Part shown: positions 10,561 through 20,479 of the stretch, piece after piece
Position numbering within the stretch: position 1 is the first letter of the stretch
How the letters are laid out: each line of letters begins with the position of its first letter
From: Pelobates cultripes
Lineage: Eukaryota > Chordata > Amphibia > Anura > Pelobatidae
Assembly: GCA_933207985.1 (NCBI GenBank)
Contig: OW240918.1
Span: forward strand, 112,504,999-112,568,998
Direction: 5' to 3'
DNA: 64,000 nucleotides
Made by a program: the position numbers and the translations under genes
Notes under the pieces: model-generated
The model's database searches: none
Told to the model about the DNA's origin: nothing
Seen by the model: only the letters and a program-made list of their open reading frames with translations

Positions 10561-11175
10561 GCATTGTGTTTCTCTAGTTTAGTCTAGCGTTTTGGTCGTC
10601 CTACTACCATAAGGAAGACTCACGTTAAACCGTCAAGGTCTACAGTCACCCGGGTTTGTCTTTGGTATAGGGTGTAGAGTATTAGTGTTTCATGTACCAC
10701 TGGTAGGGGGGGAAATGGTGGAGGGAGGATAGAGTTAGGGGGGCGGGGGGAATGGGGGGAAGACGGAGGGTAGGGGAAAGGAGGGGAGAGTTCTCCCAGG
10801 CGGTCGGCTTCTTATGGTCGCTTCTATTGAGCATTTATTCTTTTATTTGTATGTTATTTTTATTTGTATGTTATTTTTATTTGCGGTGTTACTATGGTTA
10901 TTTACAGTTTTTAGTATTATTTACAGTTACAGTTTTGTTATAATTTACAGTTTTTATTATCGGAGGGGCACAGCTGTCGGTCCGTAGGTCCTTGCCACAG
11001 CATCTCATTTGGATGGCCTGATATCACGCCCCATGTCTGACTGTCAGGTTTCCCAGGCTTGTAACCAAACTTTTTTGGAGTGACTTGAGCGTCTGGTTGC
11101 TAGCTCATAGAGCTTAGTTGTTTCCATCGTTTGTATACATTCAGTTATTGTGGGCGGGATAGCGGATTTCCAGTG
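10561..11175. other. No gene; low-complexity G-rich then T-rich sequence
   Basis: A purine-rich tract (about 10706-10800) is followed by short T-rich direct repeats of TATTTGTATGTTATTTTT. A 63-codon frame here has no recognisable domain. It may be the 3' region of a minus-strand retroelement, but I cannot prove it. Confidence 0.35.
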
Positions 11176-11179
11176 TCTG

Positions 11180-11470
11180 ATTTTTCAGGATAGTTTTATG
11201 GTGTTTTTAAAAGAGTTACAGAGTCAAATATAAGGCTTGCGTTTAATTTTTTTCACATTGAAATTTGCCAGATTGGTTACGTTACCTTTGAGACCATATG
11301 GTAGCCAGGAATGAAAATTACCCCCATGATGGCATACCATTTGCAATAGTAGACAACCCAAGGTATTGCAAATGGGGTATGTCCAGTCTTTTTTAGTAGC
11401 CATTTAGTCACAAACACTGGCCAAAATTGGCATTCAAATTAGTTTTTTGCATTTTTCACACACAAACACG
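11180..11470. repeat. Dispersed frog-type repeat fragment
   Basis: The segment holds ATGGTAGCCAGGAATG, GATGGCATACCATTTGCAA and an inverted echo of it, TTGCAAATGGGGTATG. This gives a local inverted repeat of about 15 bp. I recognise the wording as a high-copy amphibian repeat, but no ends are definable. Confidence 0.45.
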
Positions 11471-11474
11471 ACCG

Positions 11475-11813
11475 AGTACCTTCTGCTGATGGACGCTTCC
11501 TAGCCTACGCCGAGGACCACAAGCACCGTACCGGACACAACAACCACCGCAGACTCCACAACCGCCGTAGCTTAACTGGAGTCTCGCCGTCTTCTGTCCA
11601 CCCTGGATCAGCTTCTGTTCAGGACCGTGTGGGGAAGACCTCTCCTCCAGGAGAGCGTATCAGGAAAAAGCTCTTAAAAGAGCTAAGTGATTAAAGCTCA
11701 GGAGAGTATGCAGAGCATAGCAATCCCCAGTGTGAGTATAGCTGCCCCTTCAAATCACGAGACAAGACTACGTGTTGAGGGTCAAGAAGAACTGTTTCAG
11801 GGTACCATTAAAA
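11475..11813 (-). mobile_element. Minus-strand Gypsy-related flank with LTR R/U5-like wording
   Basis: Read on the minus strand, the segment next to the LINE insertion continues the integrase line EHFNGTLKQ. It then holds CTTGACCCTCAACACG and CTTGTCTCGTG, as in the R/U5 part of the solo LTR family. It therefore belongs to the minus-strand Gypsy relic, probably joined to LTR sequence by an internal deletion. Confidence 0.5.
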
Positions 11814-11824
11814 TGCTCACAGAG

Positions 11825-13302
11825 GGGGGCGTGGCCGACTACGGAGCTGAGCAGTCGCTTATCTGTGGAGCTCTGCTTCGGCCCCACAGATTAAGAGTCC
11901 TAACGCAGAGAAATCTGTTCCAATACCACACAGCTTACCTGCCACTCGACAGCTGACAACATGGGGCGCAAACATAAAAGGCAAATCCACATAGAGCGAC
12001 CCGCGGCACCCGATATTAGGCTTGCTTTCCAGAGGCCTACACAGGTGCGGCCCACCAAGATGGCGCCGGAACCGCAGAGTGAGCTGGAAACCTCTGACGA
12101 CTCCCAGGAAGAGAGGGACTCCCAAGCCTCACTCCCAGGCCCAACTCACAGGTCTGATTCGGAGGAGAATGACTCCCCATCCACAAAAGGGGACATCAGA
12201 AAGCTGCTGACAGACCTCTGGAAGGCTGATTTAAAGGAGACCCAAGCTTTTTCCTGATACGCTCTTACAGCAGAGAGTCCAGGAGGTGGAGACCAGAGAA
12301 AAATCCAGAGATAACCAACTCCAGAACACCAAACAGCAACTGGACAGACTTACTGAGCAGGTCCGACGCCTACAAGGAAAGGTGGTAACACTTGAGACCA
12401 GACACCGCCGCCGCAACATACGCCTCAGAGGTATCCCTGAAACTGTGGGTGGAGAAGACCTACTGCCCTTTGTTCGGAGACTTATCTCCTCCATGGGCCT
12501 CAGGTGTAACTTAGACACCCCACTGATACTATCCACCTTCCGGGTGCGCAAATCGCCAGCAGCACCCGCGGGTGCCCCCAGAGACACAATAGCTACCACC
12601 AGAGACATAGCTGCGAGAGCTGCCATCATGGCTGGAGCCAGACCATTGGGGTCGGTGAAATTTGAGGAATGTGAGGGGGCCTTGTACGTGCTTGCCGCAA
12701 GGAGACAACTGGCACCGGTCGCTAAAAGACTGAGAGAACAATCGGTCCATTACCGTTGGGGCACAGAAGGTTCATTGATGGTGCAAAAGGGCACCGACGT
12801 ACTCTCTTTGACCTCAGGAGAAGACTCAGAGATGTTCTTTAAAAAGCTAGACACGTTAGCCAATGGACACGGCAGGCGGACTGAGAAACGCAACACTTAG
12901 TTATTATTATAGTGATGTTTATTATTATAGTAATGTTTTTCGTGTGTATATATGTTTATAGGGTCAGGGGGAGTATCCTTATACTTTTAACCCACTAATC
13001 CAAGCCTATGCCCTAATTACCTGACTTCGCATACACAGAATACGTCTGAAGAAAATGCTAGAATCACGCAACCTCACTAAGCAGGGGTCTCCGTATAAAG
13101 ATAGAAACGTATAACCTGGTTCCTCGCAATGCTACCGTACATACTTAACTGATATTTAACCGATACCGTGATTGTTGCTATGTTTGTAACCCAACGAAAT
13201 GTTACTAGATCCTGTTATAACCCATATAATAACCCATATAATGGAAAAATGTAAACTGTGTGTACAAAACCCAATAAAATACAAATTAAAAAAAAAAAAA
13301 AT
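11825..13302 (+). mobile_element. ORF1-only L1/Tx1-like LINE with intact ends
   Basis: An 11-bp target duplication TGCTCACAGAG lies at 11814-11824 and 13303-13313. The 5' end starts GGGGGCGTGGCC and the 3' end is AATAAAATACAAATT plus an A-tract (about 13287-13301). Between them there is only ORF1 (11961-12900) followed by about 400 bp of untranslated sequence. No endonuclease or reverse transcriptase remnant is seen. Because the 5' end appears complete, the lack of ORF2 is an internal property and not 5' truncation. The insertion split a Gypsy integrase coding line, which reads through when the element is removed. Confidence 0.88.
11961..12900 (+). pseudogene. LINE ORF1 protein, broken by one frameshift
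   Basis: The first part (11961-12257, 98 codons) begins MGRKHKRQIHIERP, is acidic and serine-rich in the middle, and stops at TGA after KETQAFS. The downstream frame, visible from before 12286, carries a heptad-rich coiled coil (NTKQQLDRLTEQVRRLQGKV). RHRRRNIRLRGIPE follows, which is the RRM-like signature of L1/Tx1 ORF1 proteins, then a C-terminal domain ending TLANGHGRRTEKRNT and TAG. One small insertion or deletion near 12240-12255 would explain the frame change. The intact protein would be an RNA-binding trimeric chaperone of LINE retrotransposition. Confidence 0.82.
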
Positions 13303-13313
13303 TGCTCACAGAG

Positions 13314-13740
13314 ACCGTTAGTTTGGGGGTGGTAAGGTGAGCTGAGTAGGGGTTTGATACCGCAGATCTTCCATAATTGTTGGGTGAGGTCTGCGGTAAA
13401 CTAAGTCCCCCTGGCAGACAGTATTTCCTGCGGGAACCCCACTCTGGTGAATATCCCGACCAAGGCACTGGCGACAGTATCAGCCTGGATATTCGTCAGA
13501 GCGACGGCTGCCGGGTAAATATATTTCTTACCTGATGGACTGGGGTTGGGTAGGGGGCCCACTAGATCGACTGCCACCCTGCTAAAAGGTTCCTCGATCA
13601 CCTGCATGGGTGACAGTCGGGCCTTAGGGTGGTCCCCTTCTTTCCCTACTCGCTGGCAAACGTCACACGTGCTGCAGTAACGTCACACATCCTTAGAGAT
13701 CCCCGGCCAAAAGAAGGTCTGGGTGATCCTGTGTGTGTAT
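13314..13740 (-). pseudogene. Minus-strand Gypsy integrase fragment
   Basis: On the minus strand the frame gives PFSRVAVDLVGPLPNPSPSG, PAAVALTNIQADTVASALVG and FTRVGFPQEILSARGT. These are integrase core blocks around the first and second catalytic aspartates. It then gives TNG-type wording into the LINE junction. The upstream part (13620-13740) corresponds to the zinc domain FFWPG and YCSTC. Its sequence is nearly the same as the plus-strand fragment at 9690-10125 where they overlap. About 30 residues between GKKYI and PAAV are deleted compared with a normal core. Confidence 0.8.
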
Positions 13741-13764
13741 ATATATATGTATATAATTTTCCTG

Positions 13765-13990
13765 ACCATTATTCATGGCAGCATTTACTAATGGGGTAAG
13801 CTCCTCCCCTTACAGCAGAAAGGACAGGAAATAGAACTTTGAAACTGGTATAAATAGATCCTCCCCCTTCCCATCAGGCAGTCGTTTTTCCTGTCCTTCA
13901 CAGCAATTTGGAAGGAGTCTGCTTATGCAGGCCTAGATTTTTTCTTTTATGCTCACCAGGCAATATTTTTTAGGCCCTGCTGAGGTTCAG
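13765..13990 (-). repeat. Repeat block Y, inverted relative to block X
   Basis: The block runs CTGACCATTATTCATGGC to AGGCAATATTTTTTAGGCC and matches block X (10126-10560) in inverted order. It is separated from the minus-strand integrase by a short TA-rich tract (13735-13757). Confidence 0.65.
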
Positions 13991-13999
13991 ACTCTAAGC

Positions 14000-14230
14000 C
14001 CTGAAGACCCAGCGCCTGTCTCCATCTCAGCCGCGGCGAGGGAGCTGTGTGCTCTCTGCCTCCTCTCACTGCGCAGGCTGTCTGCTGTAGCTGGGAGCCG
14101 GAATATGACATCATATTCCGGCTCCCAGCATCAGCAAACGGCGCGCGGCGAGAGGGAGCAGAGAGCACACAGCTCCCTCGCCGAGGCTGAGATGGAGACA
14201 GGTGCCCGACGGGGGGGTATCACCTCTTGG
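14000..14230. repeat. GC-rich palindrome centred on TGACATCA
   Basis: An extended inverted repeat spans about 14020-14200. Its centre (14091-14128) reads CTGGGAGCCGGAATATGA, then its mirror. The outer arms carry GAGGGAGCTGTGTGCTCTCTG and its complement. The core has the same design as the CRE-like centres at 1600-1620, 27661-27690 and 46170-46200. Confidence 0.75.
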
Positions 14231-14463
14231 CACCCCCCCTAATGACAGGGGGAACATGGTGGGAGGGGGAGGGCATTTGGGGGCAGTAGAGTGTTCCTGC
14301 AGGACTCACAGGCGTGCCGCGGGGATTAGGGTGTGCCCAGGTACACCCGGCACACCCTTTGTGCACACCTATGTCCCTGCCTCTCTCTACTACTCACTGA
14401 TCCGTGGGAGAGCAGCTACACAGCACAGAGAGTCCAGACAGCAGCTCAGGTAAGTGAGGGATG
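14231..14463. repeat. GC-rich lead-in to the minisatellite
   Basis: The block contains GGTGTGCCCAGGTACACCCGGCACACCC, a small palindrome at about 14330-14357. It ends in GCTCAGGTAAGTGAGG at 14444-14459, a splice-donor-like word placed just before the array, as in the hAT composite. Confidence 0.45.
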
Positions 14464-15245
14464 GGGGAAAGGCAGCAGGGAGACATGGGGACACTGAGAC
14501 ACTAGGGGACACATGGGGACACAGACACTAGGGGACACGGTGAGACATGGGGATGCTGAGACACATGGGGAAGCTGTGAGACATAGGGACATTGGGAGAC
14601 ACTGAGACATTGGGACATGGAGACACTAGGGACATGTCTTCCAGTGTCCCCATGTCCCCCACCCAGTGTCCCTAGTGGCTCAGTGTCCACATTCCTCCCA
14701 GCTTCCCCTATTCTCCCATTGTCTGTGTCCTCATGTCTCTCAGTGTCCCTAGTGACTCAGAGTCCCCCTGTCTCTCAGTGTCCCCATGTCTCCCAGTGTC
14801 CCCAAATGTCTGTGTCTCCATGTCTCCCAGTGTCCCCTAGTCTCCCAGTGTCTGTGTTCCCATGTCTCTCAATGTCCCTAGTGTCTTAGTGTCCCCAAAT
14901 GTTTCAGTGTCCCCATGTCTCCCAGTGTCTGTGTCCCCATGTCTCTGTGTCCCTAGTGTCTCCAAGTGTCCCCATGTCTGTATTCACAAGTGCCCCCATG
15001 TCTCCCAGTGTCCCCAAGTGTCTCAGTGCCCCCATGTCTCCCAGTGTCCCCATGTCTCACTGTGTCCCCTAGTATACTAGAGACATGGGGACACACTGAG
15101 GCATGGGGACACGGGGAGAAATGGGGAACTGGGAGACTATGGGACTGGGTGACATGGGGACACTGACACTGTGATACATAGGGACACTGAGACACTGGGT
15201 GACTTGCGAGACTGAGACACTGGGAGACAGGGAGACACTGGGAGC
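14464..15245. repeat. Strand-switching minisatellite
   Basis: The array is made of units like GACATGGGGACACTGAG. It is G-rich on the plus strand at 14480-14635, switches to C-rich (CCCAGTGTCCCCATGTCT) at about 14636-15075, and switches back to G-rich at 15080-15240. All open frames here (PVSQCPHVS-type) come from the repeat. Confidence 0.85.
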
Positions 15246-15429
15246 AATGCATCTATACAGCAGAATCAAACTGTGAGTAGTTTGTTGGTGATTTTACAGA
15301 ATTTTCTCTTATGTCACTCCTTGTGATTTACATCATGTGATGTCATGCATAACTAATTAATTATACAAATGGCTGGTATTTTTTTTCCAAGAAAGGTGGC
15401 AACCCTAACTACTCTTTACATACTCTTGC

Positions 15430-15830
15430 TTAAATTAACACTATAGGGTCAGGAACACAATCATGTATTTCTGACCCTATTATGTAAAAAAAAAAAACCT
15501 GACCCCCTCTTGAAGTGGTTGTCTGAGCAAATTACAATGCTTCCCCATAGGATTGGCTGAGACTATCAACTAGGCAGATCAGGGGCAGAGCAAGCACAAG
15601 TCAAACATAGCCCTTGCCAATCAGCATCTCTCATAAAGATAAATCGAATCAATGTATCTCTATGAGGAACGTTCAGTGTCTGCATGCAGAGAGTGGAGAC
15701 ACTGAATGGCAATGCTGCACACTAGGCAGTACTGCCCCAGGAAACACCTCTAGCAGCCATCTAAGGAGTGGCTTGTGGAGTTATTTTCTCTGAAAAGACA
15801 GTGTATAATGCAAAAAGCCTGAAGGGAATG
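15430..15830. mobile_element. Short inverted-repeat element, diverged copy
   Basis: The start AACACTATAGGGTCAGGAAC folds on itself with CTGACCCTATT. The interior holds CCAATCAGCATCTCTCAT, ATGTATCTCTATGAGG and CATGCAGAG, which recur at 34840-34920, 49960-50040 and 57430-57550. This is one dispersed family of the TTAA-flanked type. Confidence 0.6.
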
Positions 15831-16911
15831 ATTCTGTAATTAGGCCCACCATAATTGTCAGCTCCAGGCCCACTGGGCTCTTAATCTGGCCCTGAATGTA
15901 AGCGTTTTATTTTTTGTTTTGTTTTACTATAGGAAATTGTTCCAGAGTGGGCAATATTACCATTGCTTCAAATTTTTTTTATGTATTGAGATTATTTTGT
16001 TGTGCACACACACCTGCACTGGTTATTATTGTTATACATTTGTTTGTTTGTTGTGTGGAGGGACACAATGGCAAGTGTGGCGTTTGCACTGTTATCCAGC
16101 ACTTTTCTTACCTCTACACATCTATTTTATTGAAATTAATACCCAGTGCCCTGTTAGGTGCTTTTTATGGCTCTCTGACTGAGGTAGTAGAGACAGGGAG
16201 CCGCATCTGGCAGACCATGTGTAACAATCAAACCGTTCCACTGCTTACAATACGGAGTGTGCCAAAGCACTCTTGGCACCATAAACACTACATCAATTTC
16301 CTTTGAACAGGGAGGGGGCTATTTCCGCCTTACTGTCTCCCTTTGTGTTTGGAAAAGGATGAGTAGTATTATTGCTTATCCCTTTGCATCCTTTGAAAAC
16401 TACTATTCTGTTAAAATAAAAAAATGCTTATATTCCAAAATCTAGCCCTAAATCGAAAAACATTGATGTAATATTTTATTTCAAGGTTTTGTATTAGTTA
16501 GGTTACAATGTAAAGCTACAATAAAGTTGCTCTCTCGAAATAATTACTTTGCATTGCACAACAAAAAATCCAATCACTAGCCAAAAAAGATAAATTTTAG
16601 ATCCATTCTTTCTCTACAAACAATACCTAATGCCAAAGCTGGTGTGTAAATGTCAAGGTTATGCTTACCTCGATTTCTCATTAAAAAGGACACCCCAAGA
16701 GACTACAGGTTTTACTGCATTACAGTATAGACAAATATAGATCCCTTGATGTGTTACATATGAAATGTACACATATATAAGCCGCCCTGGCAAGGTGGTC
16801 AGTCTTTGTATACCCATGGATTATAAAGTACAGTTACAAGATGTGTCAGAGACACATATGGCCCTCCTAACCCATTCCATGTGTATTAGTTCCCAAATTT
16901 GCAAAGAGCAA
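15831..16911. other. No recognisable gene
   Basis: The longest plus-strand frame (15914-16306, 130 codons) is cysteine- and phenylalanine-rich in a T-rich context and shows no domain I recognise. No splice-site-bounded exon pattern or repeat end stands out. Confidence 0.4.
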
Positions 16912-17348
16912 TTAAAGGGGAACTATCACTTTTCTAGAATTTATTGCACTAAATTTAGTATTGAAAATGACCTATTTCTTGTGTTAACCTATTTTTTATG
17001 AATTGTTCTTTTTTCTTTTAAATTTACATAAAAGATTTAGCAAATGTCATCACAATCCACTTCAGACAAGGCAAGGCCAGGACAAACATTGCAAATAAAT
17101 AGGAAAATTAAAAACTGTGTTTATTTCTCCTCTTCTCTGAATGCTTTTTACATGTGCAAATGGCAGAGCTTATAACAATGATTGGCAGGAAAGGACCAAT
17201 TTGCAGGATAAAAAGGTGCTGATGTCTGCATTTATTTTTATTTTTCACACCTCACAAATTCATAACTTATATATTGTTAAATATAGGGATAGGTAAGCAT
17301 AATATTAAAAATATAAAAAATCCTGGGAAGTGACTTGTTCCCCTTTAA
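16912..17348. mobile_element. TTAA-flanked inverted-repeat element
   Basis: The element begins TTAAAGGGGAACTATCACTT and ends AAGTGACTTGTTCCCCTTTAA, so the ends are inverted repeats bordered by TTAA on both sides. There is no coding capacity. Confidence 0.7.
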
Positions 17349-17712
17349 ATAAATAGTAGTGTCAGCTACTGCCTACAAACTGCAATTATGCAGGTCTGGT
17401 CAAATACTTTTTTATTAATACTTTTTTCAGTAATGAATACAATATAATAATCAAACAAAAATAACAGTAACAAAACAGGGGAAGACAAATAGAAGCAATC
17501 ATCCTATAGTATATAAAATATATATGAATAATCACTTTTACAAAATTAAAGTGTCACATTTATAAACTGAAATGTCTCATTTGTGATTCTTTACATGGCG
17601 AATAAAGAAATAAGAATTAATAACTGATGTACCTGGTCAGGTATAGGTCATGGTTATAAATGATATTGGTGTCTGATATTTTCTTCCCATTGTGTCTATT
17701 TATGCATTAGAA

Positions 17713-18616
17713 CAGGGATTCTCAACCCAGTCCTCACGTACGCCCTACCATTCCTGGATTTAGGGATTAACCTGTGTAGTGGAGCGCTAATCCTGACCAG
17801 GACTCTTGTCCGCTGGATCGTGAAGACAGGAACTCTGGAACAAGGCGCTGTGAAGTGAATAGCTCTATCCCTCCCCAGTAACTGGACGACACACAGTTCT
17901 GGGAGTAAAACTGATTTATTCAGAACAAACTCAGTCTTTTATGCACAGACCCCCAGCATGGGGTCTCCATTCAAAACTACACATGTCCCTCCCAGGCGTC
18001 ACTGTGTCTCGAGATTTTTGAGTCAAAACTGAGTAACTCAATTATCTCTCAGTTACAGGAAACTACATGAAACATACATAAAACACCCCAAAAACATAGT
18101 CAAATTTCACAGGAACCCTACAAGTTTTATATCCCAGAAAAGCCCGGATCTGAGCACCCAAGTGGTGCAAATAACGCTCTGATCCGTCGTTCGTCTAGCT
18201 GGTCCGCAAGTTGGACAGGCAGCAGTACAATCTATGCCCGGGTTCGTGGCATTGCGTGGCCGAAAATAGTTTCAGGCGTTCGACGACCATACCGCTGCCT
18301 GTGTTCTGGAGACAAAATGGCCACTATGCCATGGCAAGCCAGGGAAAGCACTCGAGTTAACGACTTCATTGTGGTTAATAGCCAGGGGTGGTCGGTGTTC
18401 GGGGAGTTATAAAAGAGGGGACCACACACCATCCATTCAGGAAACGAACAAGGGAAGGTTAAGGACAACCAAACAAAAGGAGAATGAGTCTGCTACACCC
18501 TATTGTGTCTAAAGTGCTTTTTTTTTCCTTTTTCTAAAAACACCTTAGACAGAACTGGGTAAACCTTAAATCCTAGACTGTTAGGGGCTACTTGAGGACT
18601 GGGTTGGGAACCACTG
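17713..18616. mobile_element. hAT-type miniature element split by an LTR
   Basis: The left end CAGGGATTCTCAACCCAGTCC pairs with the right end GGACTGGGTTGGGAACCACTG. Possible 8-bp duplications CATTAGAA and TCTTAGAA agree at six of eight bases. An LTR occupies the middle, leaving about 180 bp of hAT sequence. Confidence 0.7.
17775..18497 (-). mobile_element. LTR nested in the hAT element
   Basis: The block is bounded by TGTAGTGGAGC on the left and GTCTGCTACA on the right. On the minus strand it has a TATA-like CATAAAAGAC, then AATAAATCAG about 30 bases on (17905-17950), an order expected at a U3-R boundary. I do not find a clean 5-bp duplication, so the ends may be off by a few bases. A TATAAAAG on the plus strand at 18409 is a weaker alternative. 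Confidence 0.62.
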
Positions 18617-18955
18617 TCTTAGAATATTAACTGAATCAGATGGGTCAATTCATAGCGTATGCTTTCAAATGGAGACAGTAAGACTTTACTTATAGATGGG
18701 ACAGTGGTTGTCTTCCAGTGACACGGGATCGCAGAGGTGGCAGAGAGGAGAAAGTGACCTAACATAATCTTTATGCGTTTGGATAAATTATGTGGGAATT
18801 TTTTTAAAGTAAATAATGGACTTCTGTTAACAATATAGAACCATAAGCAATCATAGTATCCCAATACTCATCTAAGAACTGTAAGAGAGGTGGGGGTGCT
18901 TCAATTTGTACAACTAATTGGGTCCAATGACAATTCAATAGAGCTCTACTTGCAT
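18617..18955. other. No gene seen
   Basis: This is anonymous AT-rich sequence between the hAT element and the LINE relic. A minus-strand frame of 81 codons has no known domain. Confidence 0.4.
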
Positions 18956-18971
18956 AATTTTCTGTTGACAC

Positions 18972-20360
18972 AGCATTGGAGGACTCACGCCGCGCTCAAA
19001 ACGTCAAGATACGAGGCATAACAGACTCCATTCCAGATACGGAGCTGCCCCACCTCCTGAGGCACCTGGTGAGTGCAATACTTCCACCTAAGCAGGCTAA
19101 AGGGGTGAGCTACGACGGCATGTTCAGCTACAGCCCCAGCAGCAGCAACCAGGGACTTAATTGTTAGATTCCAGAGGCGACAGGACAAGGATGCAGTTAT
19201 GACCGTAATTAGGGGAAGCTCACCATACGCTTTTGAGGGTATGGCCCTTACCTTCTACACGGACCTATCCAGGGGAACCATGGCTTGATGGACATCCCTC
19301 AAACTCTTTACATCCCTGCTCCGTGCACACAACATCAAGTATCAATGACGCTCACCCCACAAGCTCTTCGTACTCCATGGAGAAGCTGTGTACTCCATTG
19401 CAGATCTGCAGGAGGCGAAGACACATCTGACAACCCTGGACCTCCCACAAGACTCTTTAAAACAGCCCCGCTCAGCTTCCAAACCCCACAAGTGGAACCC
19501 AGCAATGTCCAAGACATTTGTCCCCCGTGGGATAACCCCTGCAGCATACGTGATGGCCACTTCCTGAGCCCTCATTATGGGTCTGCAGGGCCAGGCCACC
19601 TACACCTAACATTGCCAAATTACAGTTATTTTTATGATTGTTACTCAAGTTTTATGTTTACACTTCCGTTCGAGGTACCCATATACCATGCAATGTCCAC
19701 CTGCTGATACTTACCAATCCGCTACACACGGTCTCTACTGCACCAACGGTTACCCTCCGGGGTCACGGAGACCTCCCCACTCCAACGACACTGGCTCCTG
19801 CTGCTCTGTGAACGAGTACCTTTCCCACGGGAGAAGAAAACAAAACATAGAGTACTGCTCACATCCGACAATGCCCTCCCCAGACCGGAGATGTGCCTTA
19901 TGCCCCCAACATCCTATGCTCCTGCGACACCCGCACCCCACGCGGTAGCCCATAGACCCACAGACAACACCGCCACTTGCCGCTGCTCTCTGGTCGACAC
20001 TCACTTACCCACTCACCCTAGGCTCTTTCCCTAGCTAAGTATCTGCTTGAAGCCTACTAGGGGGCCATCAATTTTTCCTGCTGAGATAAGCTTGATATAA
20101 AGATTCAGCATGCTAACACTCAAAGTGTAGCAACAGCAACAAATTAGTCAGCTACACAATATTGTTATTAATCCCATGTATACCCACCTGCCATGTTTGT
20201 ATTTCATAGCTCTCTCATGTTATAATATAAAGAATTGTGCAGTGTTTTTCTCATGCCACACTACTGTTTCAAAACGTGTAACTAAATGAAGCCTGTCAAT
20301 GCTGTTGTGGCACTGCTGGCACACTTGTAATCATTTACACTCAAAAATAAAAAATACATT
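18972..20360 (+). mobile_element. 5'-truncated ORF1-only L1/Tx1-like LINE
   Basis: The ORF1 line starts in the RRM-like block as RRAQNVKIRGITD (from 18985) and runs through RFQRRQDKDAVMTVI, FEGMALTFYTDLSRGT and KLFVLHGEAVYSIADLQEAK (to about 19440), with stops and frame changes. About 900 bp of untranslated-type sequence follow, up to an AATAAAAAATACA tail near 20346. No reverse transcriptase wording lies between the ORF1 C-terminal domain and the tail, as in the intact copy at 11825-13302. Confidence 0.7.
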
Positions 20361-20479
20361 TTTCTTTTTAAAAAGTAATGTGAAAAAATAGAAAAAAATA
20401 GAAAATATATGGATAGGGGGGTGTAGTGAAAACCATCAACCACGGTGAATTAAAACATAAAACAGACTAAATCCACGTC

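Noticed and set aside
14502..15269. Several open frames on both strands rich in PHVSQCP/SVSPCLPVS-type repeats
   Set aside because: They are translations of the minisatellite and appear in all frames; no start context, domain or non-repeat sequence supports a gene.
15914..16306. 130-codon frame, Cys/Phe-rich
   Set aside because: Low-complexity T-rich context, no domain, and an overlapping frame of similar length shows that openness is not specific.
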